64,000 nucleotides of DNA from Lachnospiraceae bacterium NC2004 (GCA_000621905.1 JHXB01000004.1:152952-216951), one strand, 5' to 3'. Positions 44,059 through 53,326 are shown, counted from the first letter of the stretch. Program-made: numbers and translations. The notes: generated by a model not told the origin, from the letters alone.

Positions 44059-46026
44059 ATGAAGAGAAGTAGGACCATTCAAGGTAAGATTACCGCAAGC
44101 GTAATGATTTTTGTACTGATTATCATTGTTGTTATGGGCGTTGTTGGAGCGATTGCTATTCATAAGACCGTAACAGATGAGACCAATCAGTTGTTGTCTA
44201 TGCAGTCTTCAACCACGGCAGAGACAATTGATAACTGGCTTATAGCCGAGGGTGCTAAGGTTCATGGTATTAAGCAGGCAGTTGAGCAGATGGACTATAA
44301 TAACACAGATGCCATTATGGATTACATCGATAAAGCGCTTAAAGACAACGAAAACGCGCTTATGTATTACATTTGCTATGATTATGACGGCGGAGTTTTT
44401 CCTGCTGATCACTCTAAGCTTGATCTTGATCCGACCTCAAGAGGTTGGTGGAAACAGGCTGTTTCGGAAAATAAGCTTATCTATACGGCACCGTATACCG
44501 ATTTTGCATCAGGACAGCAGATAGTATCCATTGCTGAGCCATTTACCAATAATGGAAAGCAGTGCGTGGCGCTTGCTGATATCACTATCGACAAAATTGT
44601 CGAGACAGTACAGGGCGCTACCAAAGAGAAGGGTTTTTCAAGCTTTCTTCTTGATAGTGACGGAGTAGTAGTTTCTCATGCAAATGAAGACTTTTTGCCA
44701 AAAGAGGACGGCAATACTGTACTTGCGGACGCACTTGGAATTAAGTTGGAGTCTGGCAAAATTATTGCATTTAAAGACTATGACGGCAAGAAGAAATATC
44801 TATCTGTAAGCACTGTTGAGCAGACCGGATGGATGCTTGGTGTTGCCGAAGAGAATAACAACATCAAAACAACTGTAACTAAAAATGTCGTTTTAATATG
44901 TTTGATAGGAGTAATCCTTCTTGTTTTGAGTATAGTACTGTTCACTAAGGTTGTTGACAGTCAGTTGGCTCCGCTTGCATACCTTAAACTGTTTATTAAG
45001 GGTAAGGTTATCGGTACGGAGAATATAGTCGAGCAGGAGGATGAGCTTAAGGAGATTAATTATCTTATTAACGAGCTTCAGTCCAGATTTATTAATACTA
45101 TTAACCAGACCAAAGAAGAATCTAATTCTATATACGCTCGTATGAGTGATACTGCCAATATGGTATCTCGTATGGCAGATAACATCACTGAGATAAGTGG
45201 AGTTATGCAGGAGATTGGTGCAAATGTTGAAACACAGACGACAAGTATTTCTAACATCAGTGATACCTGCGTAGATGTTTCAAGAGCCGTAGATGACTTG
45301 TCTGAGCAGGCTCAGGCGATGTCCGGTAAGTCAGATGAGATTATGCGTAGAGTAAGAACTGAGGTTCCTGAGTTTATAGCTAATAAGAATAATGCGATTA
45401 GACGCGTTAAAGAAAGTAATGAAAAGCTTGGCAATGCGTTAGAGCAGGTTAAAGTTATCGATCAGATTATCAATGTTTCAGACGCAATAAGGGATATAGC
45501 TGAGCAGACTACACTTCTTGCTCTTAACGCGTCAATCGAGGCAGCGAGGGCCGGTGAAGCGGGACGTGGTTTTGCGGTTGTTGCTGATGAGATTAATCAT
45601 TTGAGCTCTGATACCAGCAACGAGGTTGAGAAGGTTCAGGCGTTGACGGGAGATGTTCTTTCGAGTGTTAAGGTATTGTCTGATGAATGTAAGGTTATAT
45701 TGGAATTTCTTGACGCGACAGTTCTTCCTGATTATGACAGACTTGAAGCACTTGCCAATTCATATCAAGCCGATTCGGGATATTTTTCTGATATAAGTAG
45801 TTCGTTGAGTGCAGAGTCTGAAGAGCTTAATGCATCGATTGCAAGTATTACCAGCGATGTCGGAGAGTTCTCACATGCGCAGAATATGCTCAATTCAGCG
45901 CTTGCTTCGGCTAACAATAACCTTGTTAATATCACCGATTCCAGCGAAGGTATCGCCCAGGAGACAAGCAACGTGCTTGACAGCATTTCCGTTCTTAAGG
46001 ATACTGTAGAGAACTTTAACATTTAG
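44059..46026 (+). CDS. Methyl-accepting chemotaxis protein with dCache sensor
   Basis: A 655-residue chemoreceptor. One transmembrane helix near 13-35 and another near 275-297 frame an extracellular dCache domain ([40 protein letters not shown]). The cytoplasmic signalling tip is [20 protein letters not shown], then [16 protein letters not shown]. No clear HAMP domain lies after the second helix. dCache domains of this kind bind amino acids or other small ligands. The gene stop TAG runs directly into repeat copies. Confidence 0.93.
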   Translation: MKRSRTIQGKITASVMIFVLIIIVVMGVVGAIAIHKTVTDETNQLLSMQSSTTAETIDNWLIAEGAKVHGIKQAVEQMDYNNTDAIMDYIDKALKDNENALMYYICYDYDGGVFPADHSKLDLDPTSRGWWKQAVSENKLIYTAPYTDFASGQQIVSIAEPFTNNGKQCVALADITIDKIVETVQGATKEKGFSSFLLDSDGVVVSHANEDFLPKEDGNTVLADALGIKLESGKIIAFKDYDGKKKYLSVSTVEQTGWMLGVAEENNNIKTTVTKNVVLICLIGVILLVLSIVLFTKVVDSQLAPLAYLKLFIKGKVIGTENIVEQEDELKEINYLINELQSRFINTINQTKEESNSIYARMSDTANMVSRMADNITEISGVMQEIGANVETQTTSISNISDTCVDVSRAVDDLSEQAQAMSGKSDEIMRRVRTEVPEFIANKNNAIRRVKESNEKLGNALEQVKVIDQIINVSDAIRDIAEQTTLLALNASIEAARAGEAGRGFAVVADEINHLSSDTSNEVEKVQALTGDVLSSVKVLSDECKVILEFLDATVLPDYDRLEALANSYQADSGYFSDISSSLSAESEELNASIASITSDVGEFSHAQNMLNSALASANNNLVNITDSSEGIAQETSNVLDSISVLKDTVENFNI

Positions 46027-46096
46027 TGGGGACGTGGGGACGGTTCTTGCGCATTTAGTGGGGACGGTTCTTGCGGCATTTCATCACATTTTCTTA
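46027..46096. repeat. Tandem repeat copies after the chemoreceptor gene
   Basis: GTGGGGACG, GTGGGGACGGTTCTTGCGC and GTGGGGACGGTTCTTGCGG with TTTCATCACATTTTC follow one another in plus orientation, the first starting at the stop codon. The partial first unit suggests repeated insertion or slippage. Confidence 0.75.
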
Positions 46097-46117
46097 ACTT
46101 AAATATATAAAAAAGAA

Positions 46118-46163
46118 GACTCAATTTCTGTCAGATAGTTCTGATAGAAGTTGAGTCATTTTT
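46118..46163. terminator. Bidirectional terminator between a chemoreceptor gene and capA
   Basis: GACTCAA (46118-46124) pairs with TTGAGTC (46151-46157), with further internal pairing (TTTCT with AGAAG), flanked by A and T runs on both sides. Confidence 0.8.
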
Positions 46164-46196
46164 ATGTTTAATTATATGTTGCTTATAACTAAAATC

Positions 46197-47570
46197 TTAC
46201 TTCCTTACAACAACCCCGTCTTCGTCAACTCCGGCACCGCCGCTAGAATTCTTATTGATTATCGAGATAATGTTATTATAATTACTATCACCCTTGTCGA
46301 GCAGCCAGGTGTAACCGCCTTCTGTTTTGCAAGGGTTATATTTAACTTTATCCAGCTTGCCATTCTTAATGCTGACGGTTATAACAGTAGAGTTAATTGA
46401 TTTTGAATTGAAAATGAAATTGCTTAGACTATAGCAACACAAAGTATCTCCGTAGTATTCGACACCTTGAATGCAGTGCGGATGGCCGCCTAAGATTACA
46501 TTTGCACCTGCTTTGGCAAATGCAGCCGCGAGGCTTCTCTCTTGTTCTTGAAGCCCCTCCTCGTATTCAATCCCCCAGTGCGGATAAACGATAACATAGT
46601 CAGAATTCTTCCTGGCTTTTTTTATCATTTTCAAAACGCGTTTAATTTCGCTCTCGCTAGCACATCTTAAGACGCCCGGAGTAGTTTCTGTAGCACCTTT
46701 GGTCTGGACAACTCCCCAATTCTCAATCTGCGTAGCAGCGATAAGTGCAATCTTCACGCCGCCTATTATCACGTATTTGACGGTGGTAGCATCTTCAAGA
46801 TTCATCCCGCCGCCAACAAGCAAAATCCCAGAATCAGCGATGTTGTTATATGTATCAATAAAAGATTCTTCACCGTAGTCGTAGGCGTGGTTATTAGCGA
46901 CTGAGAGTACGTCGACGCCCATCTTTTTGATCCATTTAATCTTTTTGGGATTACCGCGAAAAGTGTACTTCTTATCTTCTTGAGGTGCGCCCCTGTCGCT
47001 CAATGTAAACTCGTTATTTGCCATAAACATATCAGCGGATTTCATAAGTTTGATAAGGTCTTTGCTAAAACATCCCTTAAGTCCGTTGCGCTCATAATTA
47101 TATCCCGGGGAACCACCATCTTCAAAGCATATATCTCCTGCAAATGCAAGCGTCAAGTCATCAGCATTTTCTGAGTCGATAATCAAGATTCCGCTGTCAA
47201 ATGCCTTCTCTTTATCGCTGATTACTCCTTTATATTCGTCTCGTAACACATAGTATGATTTGGCAAAAGTATCTCGCCACGCATCACTTTTTAGAGTGAC
47301 TTTGTCATTTGCAGAAAATAGAGTGGCTTCGTCAGGATAAGTGTTGCAAAGCCATGCGGCGAAATCTTCATCAATCTTTGCGTTAGAGCTCACAAGTCTC
47401 TTAACGGTATTGTTAAAGTCATCTTCACTTGTGTCTTCGGATATTTCTTCAGAAGTAGTATTTGCAATGGAATCGTTTGATGTAGTTGGAGTAGCATTAT
47501 TATTAACATTTCCACATGACGAAAGTATAAATGAAAACGCTATTATTATAGATAAGACTATATTCTTCAT
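46197..47570 (-). CDS. CapA family lipoprotein
   Basis: A 457-residue lipoprotein (signal ending ILSSCGNV) with a Ser/Thr-rich linker and a CapA (PgsA-like) metallophosphoesterase-fold domain from about residue 150. Key motifs are LTLAFAGDICFED, SADMFMANNEFTLSDRG, VLSVANNHAYDYGEES, YVIVYPHWGIEYE and NVILGGHPHCIQG. CapA takes part in poly-gamma-glutamate synthesis in Bacillus, but many Clostridia have CapA-like proteins of other or unknown function. No capB or capC is nearby. The start follows AAGAGGTATTACG. The other side of its promoter region holds repeats. Confidence 0.88.
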   Translation of the reverse strand: MKNIVLSIIIAFSFILSSCGNVNNNATPTTSNDSIANTTSEEISEDTSEDDFNNTVKRLVSSNAKIDEDFAAWLCNTYPDEATLFSANDKVTLKSDAWRDTFAKSYYVLRDEYKGVISDKEKAFDSGILIIDSENADDLTLAFAGDICFEDGGSPGYNYERNGLKGCFSKDLIKLMKSADMFMANNEFTLSDRGAPQEDKKYTFRGNPKKIKWIKKMGVDVLSVANNHAYDYGEESFIDTYNNIADSGILLVGGGMNLEDATTVKYVIIGGVKIALIAATQIENWGVVQTKGATETTPGVLRCASESEIKRVLKMIKKARKNSDYVIVYPHWGIEYEEGLQEQERSLAAAFAKAGANVILGGHPHCIQGVEYYGDTLCCYSLSNFIFNSKSINSTVITVSIKNGKLDKVKYNPCKTEGGYTWLLDKGDSNYNNIISIINKNSSGGAGVDEDGVVVRK

Positions 47571-47646
47571 AATCGTAATACCTCTTGTTTACGCAAATGA
47601 TATCACGAAGAATATAGCATAAATAGGGCGATTTTTCAACACACCA

Positions 47647-47671
47647 CAGGGGCCGTCTCCCTGTTTTTTTA
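47647..47671 (+). terminator. Repeat-derived terminator-like hairpin
   Basis: CAGGG pairs with CCCTG around GCCGTCT, followed by seven T. The sequence looks like a worn copy of the repeat core. It would stop transcription rightward. Confidence 0.5.
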
Positions 47672-47679
47672 AATATTTC

Positions 47680-47708
47680 TTGACATAAAACATTGCGTGC
47701 AATACAAT
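47680..47708 (+). promoter_or_regulatory. Strong SigA-type promoter without a full-length gene behind it
   Basis: TTGACA (47680-47685), 17 bases, TACAAT (47703-47708). It is the best vegetative promoter I see in the window. It leads to a ribosome site and a 21-codon reading frame that runs into a repeat. Confidence 0.75.
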
Positions 47709-47766
47709 AGTATAAAAGTTAACGACAACCCTATTATTTAATCACATTTCAAAGGAGGAATTTAAA

Positions 47767-47832
47767 GTGAGTACACTTGTCGGAGATGGGGACGGTTCTT
47801 CCGGTATTTTCTCACATTTACATCATAATTAG
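47767..47832 (+). pseudogene. 21-codon reading frame after a strong promoter, probably a decapitated gene
   Basis: A GTG start (47767) has AAAGGAGG ten bases upstream. Only six or seven codons come before the GGGGACGGTTCTT repeat, which supplies most of the rest of the frame; a TAG ends it at 47832. The promoter and ribosome site look functional. I read this as the 5' end of a gene whose body was replaced when the repeat element arrived. A true small peptide is the less likely alternative. Confidence 0.5.
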
Positions 47833-47935
47833 AATAAAAAACTCATCCTCTAGAAGTTGCTATACTTCATGAGGATGAGATTAATTTTAAATGTGATAAA
47901 AATGTGATAGAGAACCACTAGAACCGTCCCCACTA
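47786..47935. repeat. MITE-like element with inverted repeat-family ends and a central hairpin
   Basis: The left end ATGGGGACGGTTCTTCCGG with tail TTTCTCACATTT is matched in inverted orientation by the right end (AAATGTGATAAAA, then CCACTAGAACCGTCCCCAC). The middle holds a perfect 9-bp hairpin CTCATCCTC (47842-47850) / GAGGATGAG (47871-47879). The right edge coincides with the stop codon of the CAP protein gene. Confidence 0.7.
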
Positions 47936-49669
47936 TTTGTAAACTGCTTTCTTCGGTGCCCCGGCTTTTTTGAATATCTTCCTATACTTGCTTCGCTTTC
48001 CTGAAGGACATTTAAATTTAATCTTAGAATAAACTCCCTTGAAAGCTTTGCTTCTAACACTTCCAGTTTTAAGTTTCTTAGTCTTAACTTCTACAGTCTT
48101 TAGTCTCTTACATCCGCTAAAAGCACCAATGTCTATATAGTATACTCTAGGTCCTAACGTAACCTTTTTAAGATGTTTACAATCTGCAAATGCACTAAAT
48201 CCGATGTACTCAACATATTTGCCTAATTTGACGGTCTGGAGATCGTCGCAATCATAAAATGCAGAATCGGCAATTGAGGTCACTTTATATGTTTCTCCGT
48301 TGTTTGTAATTGTATCCGGAATAACAAGATTAGCGGGTACATCCTCGTATTCGTCTACTTCCGCCAGTATTACTGTTGGTTCATCGTAATCTGAAATGTC
48401 ATCAATCTCATATTTAAGTCCGTTAATAGTACAAATCGAATCGTCTTCTTCTACATCATCCCATTCATATTCATAGATGTCATCATCGTCATCATAATCT
48501 TGGTCGTAATCATCTACAATTCGGCGTTCGGTTGTAGTTGCTGTCTCGGTTGTTACTCTAGCAGCGGTAGTAGTCGCTACTTCAGTGGTAGTAGCCTTTT
48601 CGGTAGTAGTTGCCACCGCGGTTGTTGTAGCCTTTTCGGTAGTAGTTGCCACCGCGGTTGTTGTAGCCTTTTCGGTAGTAGTTGCCACCGCGGTTGTTGT
48701 AGCTTTTTCAGTAGTAGTAGCAGCTTCAGTGGTAGTAGCCTTTTCGGTTGTTGTAGCTTTTTCTGTTGTAGTTGTCATTTGAGTTGTTGTTGGACTACCA
48801 TTAGCGGCCGCAACCTTAGCTTTTGCAGCATCAAGTTTAGCGGACAAATCAGCATAATAAGTATTGAAATAAGCTTCGTATTCTGACAGATTCTGGGATT
48901 CTCCAGTTCTGTTAAACCAATCGTATACCTGTGCCTGACAATCTCCGTACATTGTAGACTTTTGAGTAACTGCAAAACCTGTTGCTGTAATCGGTGTATG
49001 AACAACATTAGTATAATGACCTACCACGCCGTTTCCGCCACTTTTATATACCGCTTTTTCTTTGGTGTACCATCCGACAAAAACGCCATTTGCTTTAAGA
49101 TCATTTGTAGAATTATACTTATAACCGTATCCCCATCCGACATTTTCGGCAACACTGTATACTCTGGCGTGATCGATGATATTAGAAGAATAATTGGCAT
49201 CCTTCATTGCCATAGCCATACATATATCATTTACCTTAAGTGCTGCAAGGCTTGTTCCCTCATCACGATTCTCAAGAGCCCTACAGTCGTTGCACTCTGC
49301 GATGCCCTTTAATGCGTAACCTATGTTCGATAATGCTGTAGCGCCTTTAGTGTCGCCCTTAATCGTATATCCGTCAAATCCGCTTGGCTTGGTGCCTGAC
49401 ATAGAGTCGGTACCATTAAGAATATCAAGTGCTGTCTTGGCACCAGCTCTTACTGAGTCACTAAGAGAAGTATCTTTACTTCTATATTCAAAGAACCCAA
49501 ATGCTCCCGAATCATACTGGCTTTGGATTTCATTTAATTCGGCTTGTGCTTCTTCTAATGTCGTTGCCGCATTTGTCCTAGTTACATTTTCTATATCGAA
49601 TGAAAATGTAAATGCAATTGCAAATGCCATCACTAAAGCCACAATTCTTTTAAATTTCTTAATCCTCAT
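47933..49669 (-). CDS. Secreted CAP-domain protein with Thr-rich repeats and BspA-type LRR tail
   Basis: A 578-residue secreted protein: signal peptide 1-34, a CAP (SCP/PR1-like) domain (about 80-270) with ARVYSVAENVGWGYGY and VGHYTNVVHTPITATGFAV, a linker of TTTEKATTTAVA repeats (about 295-370), an acidic Asp-Tyr stretch (DYDQDYDDDDD), and three LRR_5 repeats (SAFYDCDDLQTVKLGKYV and two more). CAP proteins act in adhesion, sterol binding or proteolysis in other organisms. Here a surface or adhesive role is an inference. The ATG follows AAAGGGTGATTC. The stop codon abuts a MITE-like repeat. Confidence 0.85.
   Translation of the reverse strand: MRIKKFKRIVALVMAFAIAFTFSFDIENVTRTNAATTLEEAQAELNEIQSQYDSGAFGFFEYRSKDTSLSDSVRAGAKTALDILNGTDSMSGTKPSGFDGYTIKGDTKGATALSNIGYALKGIAECNDCRALENRDEGTSLAALKVNDICMAMAMKDANYSSNIIDHARVYSVAENVGWGYGYKYNSTNDLKANGVFVGWYTKEKAVYKSGGNGVVGHYTNVVHTPITATGFAVTQKSTMYGDCQAQVYDWFNRTGESQNLSEYEAYFNTYYADLSAKLDAAKAKVAAANGSPTTTQMTTTTEKATTTEKATTTEAATTTEKATTTAVATTTEKATTTAVATTTEKATTTAVATTTEKATTTEVATTTAARVTTETATTTERRIVDDYDQDYDDDDDIYEYEWDDVEEDDSICTINGLKYEIDDISDYDEPTVILAEVDEYEDVPANLVIPDTITNNGETYKVTSIADSAFYDCDDLQTVKLGKYVEYIGFSAFADCKHLKKVTLGPRVYYIDIGAFSGCKRLKTVEVKTKKLKTGSVRSKAFKGVYSKIKFKCPSGKRSKYRKIFKKAGAPKKAVYK
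48580..48780. repeat. Tandem repeats in the Thr-rich linker coding region
   Basis: A 36-bp unit (coding for KATTTAVATTTE) occurs three times in a row without change and grades into 24- to 36-bp variants on both sides. It could vary in copy number by slippage without changing frame. Confidence 0.85.
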
Positions 49670-49713
49670 ACTGAATCACCCTTTCAAAAGCAACTACATG
49701 TCCCCCCCATATT

Positions 49714-49842
49714 GTGGGGACGGTTCTTCTGGTATTTTATCACATTTGCTTCACGATTGGTATAGAGTAAATATATGATTTCAATCTAATAAAATAATCA
49801 TGTGAGAAAAAAGTGATATGTTACCATCAGAACCGTCCCTAC
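49714..49842. repeat. MITE-like element with about 40-bp inverted ends
   Basis: The left end GTGGGGACGGTTCTTCTGG with tail TTTTATCACATTTGC pairs with the right end (GTGAGAAAAAAGTGATATG, then CCATCAGAACCGTCCCTAC). About 45 bases of AT-rich DNA lie between. It fills the gap upstream of the CAP protein gene. Confidence 0.7.
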
Positions 49843-49857
49843 CTTAAAAGTATGATT

Positions 49858-50271
49858 TTACACATCATAACTAACGCTTTCCGGTATCTTGTTCTCCACC
49901 TGATATTCGCGAAATAGCTTAAACAGAAGATGTAAGACCATAACATCCACATTCAAATCATCATCTGTCGTCTGCCAGCAATTACCGCAGTTCTCGACCT
50001 TAATCAGCCCGTTATGTAGCATTTGCTCATAATCAACATCTACGGGGATACGCTTTTTTACCTGTTGCTTTTTACCTGACGGTGTCTTTTTCATTTTCTC
50101 GTGTATTTCAGGCTCTGCAAAGCACTCCTTAAGAACAGCAATATTCCCATCACATAGATGATTATCATTATGATATTTTGGATCATTCAAATTATAACAG
50201 CCATATTCGTATGCAACAGAATTCTCATCTTCTGCTATTTTATGCGCAAATGCGCCAATTCCTCTGCTCAT
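49858..50271 (-). CDS. Hypothetical cytosolic protein
   Basis: A 137-residue protein that I do not recognise (MSRGIGAFAHKIAEDENSV at the start, then AYEYGCYNLNDPKYHN and a Lys-rich middle). A CGNC motif lies near residue 97. No signal peptide or membrane helix is seen. The ATG at 50271 follows AGGAGGAAG; a longer upstream frame runs through a repeat and is rejected. Similar small proteins are scattered in clostridial genomes. Confidence 0.65.
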   Translation of the reverse strand: MSRGIGAFAHKIAEDENSVAYEYGCYNLNDPKYHNDNHLCDGNIAVLKECFAEPEIHEKMKKTPSGKKQQVKKRIPVDVDYEQMLHNGLIKVENCGNCWQTTDDDLNVDVMVLHLLFKLFREYQVENKIPESVSYDV

Positions 50272-50293
50272 AATCTTCCTCCTAAATTGCGCG

Positions 50294-50337
50294 AATGTGA
50301 TAAAAATGTGATGAAAACCACGAGAACCGTCCCCATC
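50294..50337. repeat. Extended repeat copy, minus orientation
   Basis: AATGTGATAAAAATGTGATG, then CCACGAGAACCGTCCCCATC. It lies in the gap between two minus-strand genes. Confidence 0.75.
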
Positions 50338-50345
50338 AAGCCACA

Positions 50346-51269
50346 TCAAGATTTCGGAAATACGTCTTTGTAATTCGTATACCAGCTGTAAGTCTCAACA
50401 TCCTCAAAATCGCAAATGTAGTATTCCTTGCCCTCAACTTCAAAGTAGTAAAATGTTACCGTGTCGGACATACTTTTTGGATACGGATTATAGTAAGTTT
50501 GAGCAACCCTGTCTAAAGATATCCCAGTCTCACTAAAAGGCTTTGTTTCTTTTCTTAAATACTTGGATTTACTTGATATACATTGCGCATTTTCAATAAA
50601 TAAATCGACAGTTTCAGTTTCTTTGTCTCTGAAAATGCAGTTAGGAAGCTTCACACTTCCAATATGTTTAAGCTCGGATTTATCGGCACCCAAATACATA
50701 TAATCTTCCTCAGCATTTCCGGTATCCTTATGTGTATAGTTCTCGTCATACCACTTATCATCATATTCGACGGATAGTGTCATTTTATCCATGCGGTGCT
50801 CTAAGTTGTAGTCCTGAAACAGCTTGCCTGCGGCTTCTACGAGTGAGACGCCATTGGCCTCGGTGTTAGGGGAGGTAAGCGTGAACTTGCCAAGAGCGTC
50901 GTAAGTCGGATCATAAGTTGCATTATAGTTGGAACATAACTTATCAATATCAGGTCTAACCTCACTCAGCACATATTCCTTTAATGATTTGGAAAATGTA
51001 TCCGAAGTGCTAGGAAGTGACCCAAATGACGTACCGTCTATGTTGATGTCTCCCATTTGACTTACTACTTTATATTCAAAGCCTTGGAGCTCGTCGATTA
51101 GGACGATTTCGGTCTTCTCTTCTGTTTCTGTTTTGGATACCAGTTCGCATTTGCCGTATGTGCGATTAGCGTATTTATGTAGTTGTTTGGCGTTTTTGAC
51201 ATGACCGCAGCCACCTAATAGTAAGCATATCAAGGCGAAGCCAGCAAACATTAGATATTTAAACTTCAT
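50346..51269 (-). CDS. Lipoprotein of unknown function
   Basis: A 307-residue lipoprotein with signal and lipobox LLLGGCGH near residue 21. The mature part is rich in Tyr, Asp and Lys and shows no domain I know. Lachnospiraceae encode many such lipoproteins beside each other. The start follows AAGGGGTGGGATACT. It is divergent from the next lipoprotein gene, with about 190 bases of shared upstream region. Confidence 0.75.
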   Translation of the reverse strand: MKFKYLMFAGFALICLLLGGCGHVKNAKQLHKYANRTYGKCELVSKTETEEKTEIVLIDELQGFEYKVVSQMGDINIDGTSFGSLPSTSDTFSKSLKEYVLSEVRPDIDKLCSNYNATYDPTYDALGKFTLTSPNTEANGVSLVEAAGKLFQDYNLEHRMDKMTLSVEYDDKWYDENYTHKDTGNAEEDYMYLGADKSELKHIGSVKLPNCIFRDKETETVDLFIENAQCISSKSKYLRKETKPFSETGISLDRVAQTYYNPYPKSMSDTVTFYYFEVEGKEYYICDFEDVETYSWYTNYKDVFPKS

Positions 51270-51461
51270 TAGTATCCCACCCCTTACTATGACTCAGTTA
51301 ACGGTTACGATTAACATTATAATATTAGCATATTTTGAGCGTTTGGCAAAGACTTTCGGTATCTTGACATTTCTTGTTGCGCTTTTGTTACGCTTGTGGT
51401 GATATTTTATATGAGGATTACGGAAGTAACCATAAAAAATAATATTGAGGAGGAACTTAAA

Positions 51462-52004
51462 ATGGTTTCAAAAAAATTTAAGACAATTGTAGCTTGTGTT
51501 TTGACTTTAACTCTTGCTTTTGCAGTAGTGGGATGTGGAAGTGAGGAGTCGTCAAGTGTTGCTAAGGATTCAGCTACCGAGGCAGCTGTTGAGACTACCG
51601 AAGAGGCTACTGCTGCAGCAGAGACAGAGACAGAAGCAGAGGCTGCATCTGATACAGAAGATTTTTCAGTTGCATCTAATCTTGATGCTGCCACAATCAA
51701 GGCATTTGCTTCAAAGGTACAGGATGTTGTTAGTAAGTCAGACTGGAATGCATTAGCAGATCTTGCTACATATCCGGTATGTGTAAATGGTAGCGACGTT
51801 GCTTCTAAGGAAGATTTGCTTAAGCTTATCGATGAGAAGGGCGTTCAGGATTCATTTGTAAATGCAGTAAAGAGCGCATCAGTAGACGAGCTTTCAGCTA
51901 ATTCACAGGGAATTATGATCGGTGACGGCGAAGTATGGTTCATTGATAATGCAGCAGGCGACGGACTTGAGATTAGAACTCTTAACACATTCGTTAATGA
52001 ATAA
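51462..52004 (+). CDS. Small lipoprotein with NTF2-like domain
   Basis: A 180-residue lipoprotein (lipobox VVGCGS, Cys near residue 25), a Thr/Glu/Ala-rich linker (about 30-70) and a C-terminal domain of about 100 residues (FASKVQDVVSKSDWNALADL, then ATYPVCVNG and GIMIGDGEVWFIDN) that resembles NTF2-like folds of clostridial lipoproteins. Function is unknown. The ATG at 51462 follows GAGGAGGA. A weak promoter TTGTTA-N17-TATATG (51385-51413) lies upstream. The gene ends at a 66-bp perfect palindrome. Confidence 0.78.
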   Translation: MVSKKFKTIVACVLTLTLAFAVVGCGSEESSSVAKDSATEAAVETTEEATAAAETETEAEAASDTEDFSVASNLDAATIKAFASKVQDVVSKSDWNALADLATYPVCVNGSDVASKEDLLKLIDEKGVQDSFVNAVKSASVDELSANSQGIMIGDGEVWFIDNAAGDGLEIRTLNTFVNE

Positions 52005-52011
52005 TAGAGTG

Positions 52012-52077
52012 ATACCAGGGGGACGGTTCTTGTGGTACAGTGCATGCACTGTACCACAAGAACCGTCCCCCTGGTAT
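52012..52077. repeat. Perfect 66-bp palindrome of the repeat family
   Basis: The 33-base arm ATACCAGGGGGACGGTTCTT continued by GTGGTACAGTGCA is followed with no loop by its exact reverse complement. The centre is TGCA|TGCA at 52044/52045. It sits between two convergent genes. Confidence 0.9.
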
Positions 52078-52099
52078 TTGCCCCTTGGTATTTTGATCA

Positions 52100-53326
52100 T
52101 TACGAGATCTTGGCTTTGTTTCTGATGCCAACTTTCTTTCGATATGATTTATTCTTTTTAAGCTTCTTTTTAAGAGTTTTGTTCTTGACAATTACTTTTT
52201 TAAGCTTATTGCAATTAGCAAATGCTTTATTATCTATTGTTACTACACTCTTAGGAATAGTGACTTTAGTAAGTTTCTTCATTCCGTTAAATGCATTTTC
52301 ACCGATTCTTTCTACCTTATAGTACTTACCCAGATATTTGATTTTAGTCTCAATTGAGAGAGTCTTCGCACTCTTCTTTTTATAATCGTAAGCATAAAAG
52401 CAAGTCTTATCACCGTTATAGTAACTTACATAATAGATGTTATTCTTACATATTGTTGCATTTTCTCCTAGTGTCGCATCTAATGAGTATTCTGATGGAA
52501 CATTGACCTCATCAGAGGGATAATAAAAGTAGTGTGCGGATTTATAAGAATCTTCTATTTTGCCTTTGGTATGGACAATTCGGTATATCAACCCGTCATC
52601 TTTGCCAATAGCATATTCAAATGATATCGTAAAATAGCTGTCTGATGAAGCGTCCGCTGATGTGCTGTTATTAGGTGTAGCATTGTCTGAACTTGTGCTT
52701 AATTGACTGTAAGAGTCAAGTGTGTAGTCGCTTAACGGTTTATATGTACTATGTATGTCTTTATATAATGAGCTATCAAACCAATAAGTCTTAGGTGCAG
52801 TGTGAGTATTCCTTATCAGGTTGCACTTTACAGTCTTGCCATCAGGAAGAGTGACATCTTCTTCGCCGTAGATATAATAATCTCCGTCGTTAGGCACATA
52901 ATCAAGATAAAAATCTAAGCTTAAATAATCATGGAGTGATTCGGTATACCAATCTACTCCGTCCGGTACATAGTAATAGTGATTGCGGACATCATCTTTA
53001 TAGTAGCGAATATGATTATTAAGGTCATAGTAGCAAGTGTTCTCTCTTATAACAGCATCAAAAGAGGTTAGTACGGTCTCGGTCTCTACACGTATCCCTG
53101 TCTTTTGATCGCTTATTTCATTAAGGAATATAAAGGAACTCTTATCCCTGCTCCCGCCTATAACTCCTCTGCATCCTATACGCTCCATGGCATTGGTGCT
53201 GCTAATCGCTGCTTTAACCTTATCTTTAAGCGCCTCAGATGATTCAGCGTTTGCGTTGGTGTTTAATATAAATAAACTAATCATACATATAAGCACAACT
53301 GATATGCGTGATAATACTTTCATCAT
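52100..53326 (-). CDS. Secreted protein with C-terminal BspA-type LRR
   Basis: A 408-residue secreted protein: signal peptide about 1-27 (VLICMISLFILNTNANA), a central domain of unknown fold with many Tyr and Asp residues, and a C-terminal LRR_5 part (IGENAFNGMKKLTKVTIPKS, then AFANCNKLKKVIVKNKTLKK). The tail is strongly basic, so it may hold to the wall polymer or to polyanionic glycan. The start follows AAGGAGG. No homologous function is recognised. Confidence 0.78.
   Translation of the reverse strand: MMKVLSRISVVLICMISLFILNTNANAESSEALKDKVKAAISSTNAMERIGCRGVIGGSRDKSSFIFLNEISDQKTGIRVETETVLTSFDAVIRENTCYYDLNNHIRYYKDDVRNHYYYVPDGVDWYTESLHDYLSLDFYLDYVPNDGDYYIYGEEDVTLPDGKTVKCNLIRNTHTAPKTYWFDSSLYKDIHSTYKPLSDYTLDSYSQLSTSSDNATPNNSTSADASSDSYFTISFEYAIGKDDGLIYRIVHTKGKIEDSYKSAHYFYYPSDEVNVPSEYSLDATLGENATICKNNIYYVSYYNGDKTCFYAYDYKKKSAKTLSIETKIKYLGKYYKVERIGENAFNGMKKLTKVTIPKSVVTIDNKAFANCNKLKKVIVKNKTLKKKLKKNKSYRKKVGIRNKAKIS

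Noticed and set aside
46197..47570. Poly-gamma-glutamate capsule operon around the CapA gene
   Set aside because: No capB, capC or capE neighbour is present, so only a CapA-family protein can be claimed.
48500..48886. Plus-strand frames with Ser/Cys/Val-rich repeats opposite the CAP protein linker
   Set aside because: They are the antisense of the Thr repeat region, whose low complexity leaves the other strand open.
47786..49842. CRISPR array from the repeated GGGGACGG units
   Set aside because: The copies have irregular distances, both orientations and genes between them. There are no uniform spacers and no cas genes.
51903..52191. Several overlapping short frames across the 66-bp palindrome
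   Set aside because: They read the palindrome itself and give the same peptide on both strands. They are a repeat artefact.
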